A DNA stretch of 64,000 nucleotides. It comes from Eutypa lata. Taxonomy: Eukaryota > Ascomycota > Sordariomycetes > Xylariales > Diatrypaceae. The DNA lies in the NCBI GenBank assembly GCA_022661535.1, contig JAKULF010000004.1:3596001-3660000 (forward strand), given 5' to 3'. The notes beneath the pieces were generated by a model. It was given only the letters and a program-made list of their open reading frames with translations. It ran no database searches and had not been told where the DNA came from. Below are positions 58,458 through 64,000 of the stretch, piece after piece. Each line of letters opens with the position of its first letter. Positions within the stretch are counted from its first letter, which is position 1. The position numbers and the translations under genes were made by a program.

Positions 58458-60782
58458 CTAAGGACTCTCATCCCATACATAGTTATCGGGCTGGCCGTGC
58501 TCGTCCAGATCACTCTCTTTCCGATCCGGGTTCCTACGAAGTTTCTGGATCGAGTTTCTTTCCTTCTGGCCTAGCGCAATCATGTCGAAGCATGCAGGGA
58601 GCACTTGGTCACTCTGAAGCAACATCGTTTTGAGGATGCGGGCTCGGTCGCGTACTGCTTGCTGGTCCCGTGGCACCTCAAACCCCCCTGCCTTAGCAAT
58701 AGCGCTCCACGCGCAACGATGTTCGGCGATGAGCGCAATGAGCCGATCCGTATCTTGGGGAGACCAGTGTACGCGAGGCTGCCGAGGTCTGCTTGCGGCA
58801 AAATCTCGTTTGATATTCTTGACCCCTTGGCTTAAGGCTAGAAGATGATGCTCCTGAAACCCTTCACTCGCAGGCACACTTGATTGGGGAAGCTTATGAC
58901 GTTCTGGTATTGGTTCTTGGGAGCCTGCGGAAGGCTGGCGTGGTGACAGTCGAGTGCGCTTGGGAGAAGCTCCAGAGGCATCTACGTTACCAGGTTGACG
59001 AGGCCTGAATCTATCGCCAAAGCGCTGGTTCACCTCGAAGTCGTCTCCATTATCATTATCATCGAAATCGGTGGAGTGTGGACGTTTGGAAGTGCCTGCC
59101 TGACTCGGGGCCGGTGCTGAACGTGGAGTTGAGTTTGAACTCGCAGGAACAATAGAACTTGTAGGGATGGGGCGGTCATCAATAGTGCTCAATACACGTT
59201 GTGAGTTGAGGCCGCGTATGACGTTTTGTATATCGGAAGCCTTCTGCTTTCCTTTTGCAGCTTGTTGGTTGGATGGCGGTACCACACCAGGTCGCTCTGA
59301 TCCCAACCTTCCACCTCGTTGTACATCTGCCAGCTTGACGGAACCATCAAAAAAGCTTCCCCTAACGAAGAAAGACTTGGTTAGCATTAACCTCAAACTT
59401 ACTGTAAACATTTTGAAAACTTACTTAGGGCCATTGAGTGCAGGAATATGGACAGCCTGAGACTCAGCCTCTGATTCCGAATCTGAATCAGCTTGTCGAT
59501 CCTCCTCTGCATCGACAAAAAGGCGTTCAGATCCCTCATGGGTAGAACTTCCGTTGGAAATGGTCGCTGGCACAGTTACTCGCTCCAATCTCTTCATAGC
59601 CCAAGCCTTCAAGTCTGGCATGAGCGTGTCCAGCCGGTAGGTACGAGCAAGGTTTTCTCGAATACTTATTTTGCTACCACCAGATATTTGCGATACCAAC
59701 TGCTTCAGGCGCGATGTGAATTCTTCATGGGACGCGTTGTCTTCATTCACATTGATGTTGCTAAGCTGTCTGTAGGGTCCTATTTCTAGAGTTTCTGCGG
59801 CAATATCTACATCAACATGTGCTTTTTCACAGAAGATGTTGGCGGTCAGATAAAGCGGGGGTTGTTGAGAGGAAGTGTTTGCAAGTAACTCGGCAAGGCA
59901 GCAGCAACGAATGCGAAATGCCAGGTCAAATGTTTCTTCCATACCATCCTTGTGATCATGAAAGGTGGGATCGAATGAGATAGGAAATGCATCGTCTAGT
60001 TCTTGCAGTAACTGTAGTGCCGCAGCTGCATCTACTTTGCCTGAAAGAGCTTTAACGGTAGATATTAGTAGAGAGACTAGATTTCCGGAACGAAGTGCTG
60101 TTTCTGCCTTAGTTCGTGATGGAACATCATCCCTACTAATCGAACTGAACAGGGTCTCTTCAAAATTGATGAACGTCATGTCGTCGTTAGCAAACGATCT
60201 TTGCCAACTATTGAAGGGTATCTTAATAGTCTCCAGTCTAATCAAATCCGTGATTGATGGTGCGTCATTGCCTATAGCGTTTAGTTGCCCATGAATTTTC
60301 CTACATAGACGTAAGAATTCAGGTATGCCGATTTCCAACAATGCCTGGATTCTAGCATCATTCTCTGTGGTTGATTCGTTTTTATCGATCATATTTGCTG
60401 GGTTCTGCTTGTTCTCGGGCTCATCCACAGCATCTTCCTGAGCTTCAATGTCAGACTCATCCTCAGCCTCTTCTTGAGGCTCTAGCTCATGATGACCGTC
60501 CTGCTCTAAACTGAAATCCTCTGTTGCAACACTCTCGATACTCCGGCGGGTCCGGCGTCTAGTGCCACGCTGTGCAAGTGGAGAAGGGCCATTGCCAGCA
60601 GCGTCATTCTTGATAAGGCCTGCACTGCGAGTAGCTCTTTTTGTAGGTGGTTGAATTGTAGACATCTCCTTAGCAGGCGCCTCAGTATGCCTTGTGGTAT
60701 GCCTAGTTTGACGCACAGGCACTTTCACACCAGGCTCAACTGAAACGGACTTTCTGGTAGGGCGCCCTCGACGTCCTGACAT
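58458..60782 (-). CDS. Myb/SANT-domain protein, possibly telomere-repeat binding
   Basis: Two exons, 60782-59425 and 59361-58458, joined in phase, give 753 residues. The N-terminus has an AT-hook-like GRRGRPTRK and basic RGTRRRTRRS, then an acidic stretch. Residues about 140-430 are helical, starting ARIQALLEIGIPEFLRLCRK, and could be a dimerisation (TRFH-like) domain. A disordered linker follows. Near the C-terminus (about residues 645-700) is a Myb-like domain, HWSPQDTDRLIALIAEHRCA, then WSAIAKAGGFE and RDQQAVRDRARILK. The last helix resembles the telobox helix of Tbf1/TRF-type proteins (VxLKDKxR) but is not exact. TTAGGG-like repeats 90-120 bp upstream of the start support a telomere link. 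Function is inferred; a general transcription factor is also possible. Confidence 0.8.
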
Positions 60783-60830
60783 TCTTTTGATAATATATTG
60801 ATGCAGTGATGTGAAATTGATGGCGGACTT

Positions 60831-60850
60831 TTGACAACACGCGTTGTCAA
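60831..60850. promoter_or_regulatory. 8 bp inverted repeat in the Myb gene promoter
   Basis: TTGACAAC (60831-60838) and GTTGTCAA (60843-60850) are perfect inverted copies separated by ACGC. They lie 49-68 bp upstream of the Myb gene start codon. This could be a factor-binding dyad or an RNA hairpin in the leader. Confidence 0.45.
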
Positions 60851-60872
60851 CTTTAACTTTGTGTTGTAGTCC

Positions 60873-60900
60873 GGGTTAGGGTTGGGTTAGGATAGGGTTT
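60873..60900 (+). promoter_or_regulatory. Telomere-like repeats (TTAGGG) upstream of the Myb gene
   Basis: Reads GGGTTAGGGTTGGGTTAGG followed by ATAGGGTTT: one exact TTAGGG and degenerate neighbours, 91-119 bp upstream of the minus-strand Myb gene. TTAGGG is the telomere unit of filamentous ascomycetes, and Tbf1-like proteins bind such sites in promoters. Confidence 0.6.
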
Positions 60901-61416
60901 CTTAGCCGGTAAAGCTACCAATTTTAGGTAATTAGATCTTTGTTTACGTTTTACTATTTAAGGAAAGAACCATGGAAGTAAGGGCATGATTGGTTGATAA
61001 ACAGAAAGGTGGGTATTTGGGGGTGGAAATCCACTACATAACTAACTTCATGTAGGTACAGGTATATACATACATACATACTACAAAGTAGGTATCTACC
61101 TATTTAGGTAAAATAGGAATATAATGTTACAATATGTTAATGTTTCTACATATGTCTTTATACTACCTAAAGCTTACATTTCTCTGCTGTAGTAGTATGA
61201 AGGGTAGATTAGGCACTTATATGTCAGGACGTACATTTATTATCATGAGATATAGCAGTTACAAACCATGCTAATCTTGATCACCGTCACCATGATATTA
61301 AGTCTGCCTCCATTTTTTAACTGATTCTAAGTAGAGTTTGTCTATTGGTGCCTAATAAGTTTGAGGGAACCTTATTAGCAGAAAACCTTATAGTATGTGC
61401 CCACGTAGACATACCT

Positions 61417-61441
61417 TAGGTAGGTAACCAATACCTACCTA
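61417..61441. repeat. 10 bp inverted repeat of TAGGTAGGTA
   Basis: TAGGTAGGTA (61417-61426) and TACCTACCTA (61432-61441) are perfect inverted copies with a 5-base spacer, able to form a hairpin or cruciform. Confidence 0.8.
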
Positions 61442-61774
61442 CCTAGGTAATCTATGGTTAATGTGCAGCGTTGGGGCCAGTTATAGAGGAATATAAGTCG
61501 AAAATATTCGGCAACATACATAGTGTTGACATCCCGTTGCAAACGCCCAAATGATGACGTCTAACACTGCATTCGTCTATTTGATGCGGTGGCTCTAAGC
61601 CGCTACTTTGAGACGGCATACCACGTATATGATGCTTTGAACTAGCGACGGGGCATCCATAGTAGTGCAATGAAGATATATGCAGCTTCCGCTAGCTAGT
61701 GTAGTAGTAGTATGTGGGAGTATCCAGGTGGGACTACGAATCCCGAATGGCTTCTATTGTTCCAACATCCGGCT

Positions 61775-61798
61775 GTGGATAGGTAGCTACCTATCCAC
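61775..61798. repeat. 24 bp perfect palindrome
   Basis: GTGGATAGGTAG is followed immediately by its reverse complement CTACCTATCCAC. No spacer and no mismatch. Confidence 0.9.
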
Positions 61799-62273
61799 TA
61801 GGGCCGGAACGCCGTTGGTTGTTGATCCCGTCCCTAGCGGCCCGAAGAGTTGTATCCGGCGTTTTCGGTTAGGTACATTATCATGTGGATTTATAACATA
61901 ATTATGTGACGGGTTACACCGTAACTTATAATACAGGTCTCCGTAATCGATGTTAGCTAGGTACGAACTCATCGTTTTAATAACTCCTTCCGGCACAGGT
62001 GTGATGACTAGATAGGCATTGATTTACAACTTTGGCCCTGCTTTTCCGGTATCTATCATGGCAGAACCGGGCAGCCCACCGAGCAATCTGAATAGTCGAA
62101 TGAATTGGGACAGTGGCTATGCCGCTCGTACCGGGAGATAATATCCAAAGCAGCCAAGCACTTGAGGGTCCGGGTACCATTAGCCCTAGCCCCTGCATAT
62201 GTAGGTACATAGTGGCCCCCTATTCAAGTCTAGACTCTACCTAGCTCTAGACAGGCTGTCCATCGGATGTAAC

Positions 62274-62314
62274 TGGGCTTTGGGGCTTTGGGGCTTTGGG
62301 GCTTTGGGGCTTTG
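62274..62314 (+). repeat. 8 bp tandem repeat GGGGCTTT, about five copies
   Basis: Five G-runs (one GGG, four GGGG) each followed by CTTT. Four GGGG runs separated by 4-base loops fit the G-quadruplex pattern on the + strand. Confidence 0.85.
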
Positions 62315-62555
62315 GCGCATCAACCTACCAGCCTACCTAGGTATATGTAGTTAGAAGACTAACTAGCGCTTTTATGCAACAAATAAATAGAGATCAGCTT
62401 GCGTGGACATTTATGGGACCCGGAGCTTCTTGTCGCTCTGTCGCAATGTAGTTAACTATAACTATGCACCTGAATAACATACGTAGTATGCAAATATCCG
62501 AGGAATATGTACTTGTCAGCTGTAGTGTAACTAGTTAGTGGCTGCATTCAATTCG

Positions 62556-62613
62556 ATGTATGTATGTATGTATGTATGTATGTATGTATGTATGTATGTA
62601 TGTATGTATGTAT
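62556..62613 (+). repeat. ATGT tetranucleotide microsatellite, about 14 copies
   Basis: An uninterrupted run of ATGT units (TGTA phase) of 58 bases, about 600 bp upstream of the secreted-protein gene. Confidence 0.95.
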
Positions 62614-63212
62614 GAACTTCACTAATCGTTCGTTCTATGATACATCTGAATCCAAGCCTCACCTCCTGACATCCTAACTTTTTTCTTCTTCTTCCCTTTC
62701 ATGATGTCGCGTGTGTGGTGAGGAAGAATCCCGTTAAAATTTTACTATCAACAGACTCTGTTGTCATTTCTCTATTCCTACTGTCTCTACCCTTACCTAA
62801 TTTCTCACTACCTTTCAATACCTACCATTTTATAGGTACTACTTCGTATCCTGCGAAACTCCTGTGTTGGATTTTGTCCTGCTATCGTCATTCTCGCCGT
62901 CCTTTCGCATTTCTTCGTAATATATTGAAACCTTAGTTACCTAATAGTGGTTGTCATCGCTACGCGTTATACAGCCTTTGTACAGCCTTTGGTGCCTGCA
63001 GACTACACGATTTTGAGACACTGCTTGAAGCCTCCTACGATTGCTAACCCGCGACGTGATCGACCTCCCGGGCAACGTGCTCTTAGGAAACGGTAGACGC
63101 AGTACGGTTTTCAATCGAACCCGGATTTTCTTTCGCAAAGAAATTCGACAAAGTTACCTTGCTACACGACCCAAGTTTTTCTTTACCTCGCTAGGAATAT
63201 CGATTGCCCATC

Positions 63213-64000
63213 ATGAGGATCCGACGTCAGCGAACACCTCTTCTTCTCTTACTTATTCCCTCCCTTGCCTTAGCGACTGCTATCCCCGACGTGCCTTCGC
63301 AAAAGGATGCCCGGGTCGCTATCCCGGACAACTCTGGCGCACAATCTGCTTTGGAGTCGACCACCAAATCTAAGATCGAGGTTGGCACCAAGAATGCCCC
63401 GGTAGATGGCAAAGATGGCATGCCTCACGAGGGTCCCTTCATAACTACTGATAAGGATCGTAAGAAGGGAAGCGATGCTCCTGAGTTATCCGATTCCAAA
63501 AGCCTTCCGACCCTCAAGGATTCCTCATCAGAGTCCATAACGATCGACGGCAAGAAGATACCGGAATCGAACGATGGTGTCATGGACGACCCTAATCGCC
63601 AGCTTCCCAAACAGGGGACTACCGGTACAGAAGGCGGTGTTAGCGAAAAGGATAAGGCCCGCAAGGTGAAGGAAGGAGTGACAGGCGAGAAGGTCGAAAA
63701 TGTCCCTCCTACCCCGAACGAAGTACCCCTTATGCCCAACGAGTCCAAGGGCAAGACTAGCGACGAGAAAGAATCCACGAATAAGGATGATACATATCGA
63801 ACTGCAGATGATGTCGTCGGGCTCGAGGTAGGAACCCTAAGCCGTCTCAGAAGGGATTTTATTAGTTGTCATGATGCGAAATGCTAACTGTTAGCTCCTG
63901 AATAGAAACCAGAGGATCTTCCAGGCAAACTACGAGACGCCCCCAACCCAGTCCCTGACTCCGCTGTCAAGGATCACCTCGACGTTACGAATCCCTCCAA
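63213..64000 (+). CDS. Secreted or membrane-anchored protein with disordered N-terminal region, cut by window end
   Basis: Exon 1 is 63213-63827 (205 codons), ending at a GTAGG donor; exon 2 starts at 63906 after AATAG and stays open to the window end. The N-terminus MRIRRQRTPLLLLLIPSLAL then ATAIP is a signal peptide. The visible remainder is polar and disordered, rich in K, D, E, S and P, with short motifs such as DGKDGMPHEGPF and NEVPLMPNESK. No folded domain appears before the edge, so the family is not identified. The start is the first ATG after a TTG in the same frame. Confidence 0.7.

Larger units (their letters stand above)
60783..63212. other. Repeat-rich intergenic region between the Myb gene and the secreted-protein gene
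   Basis: 2.4 kb without a recognised gene. It holds the telomere-like repeats, an inverted repeat at 61417-61441, a 24 bp perfect palindrome at 61775-61798, a GGGGCTTT array at 62274-62314 and an ATGT microsatellite at 62556-62613 (listed separately). From about 62660 the + strand is CT-rich, as expected of the leader of the next gene. Confidence 0.5.

Overview
This window comes from the nuclear genome of a filamentous ascomycete, most likely a Pezizomycotina species and probably a sordariomycete; the class is an inference from gene structure and family members, not a placement. Most genes carry short 50-150 bp spliceosomal introns with GTRNGT donors and CTRAC-like branch points. They are spaced one per 2-3 kb and are separated by A+T-richer DNA full of short ACCT/AGGT tracts. 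The recognisable products (EF-1 alpha, Isd11, Sls1, Nse3, Erf2, Eos1, Trm44, long-form Ser2, Met16) are typical of that group.

Layout: 1-4.2 kb holds the tail of an unseen gene and a ten-exon RRM protein. 4.2-13.1 kb is an accessory-looking stretch with a sodium/solute symporter whose 5' end cannot be resolved, a decayed fungal rhodopsin-like (SAT4/PTH11-type) gene and a frameshifted unknown gene. 13.1-24.3 kb is housekeeping: mitoribosome protein mL45/Mba1-like, a 279 bp MITE, EOS1, eIF1 (SUI1), TRM44 and gamma-COP (SEC21). 25.6-38.4 kb holds the palmitoyltransferase ERF2 with a GC-AG intron, a small mitochondrial protein, phosphoserine phosphatase SER2, a four-helix membrane protein and PAPS reductase MET16. 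At 41.2 kb lies an intron-containing tRNA-Ser(GCT). 41.9-56.5 kb is dense: an acidic AT-hook protein, ISD11, a MYND-like protein, SF3B5, NSE3, SLS1 and TEF1. 58.5-64 kb has a Myb/SANT protein with telomere-like repeats in its own promoter, a 2.4 kb repeat-rich spacer (perfect palindrome, G-run array, ATGT microsatellite) and the start of a secreted protein cut by the window edge.

The genes do not form one pathway. Several touch common themes: mitochondrial translation and Fe-S assembly (mL45, SLS1, ISD11), cytosolic translation (eIF1, TRM44, EF-1 alpha), the secretory and endomembrane system (SEC21, ERF2, EOS1) and chromosome maintenance (NSE3, Myb protein). I see no secondary-metabolite cluster, CRISPR array, prophage or other clearly new system. 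The observations most worth following are the telomere-like promoter of the Myb gene, the MITE, and the two broken genes in the 10-13 kb segment. Exon limits were assigned by eye from splice signals and reading frame and have not been tested against transcripts.
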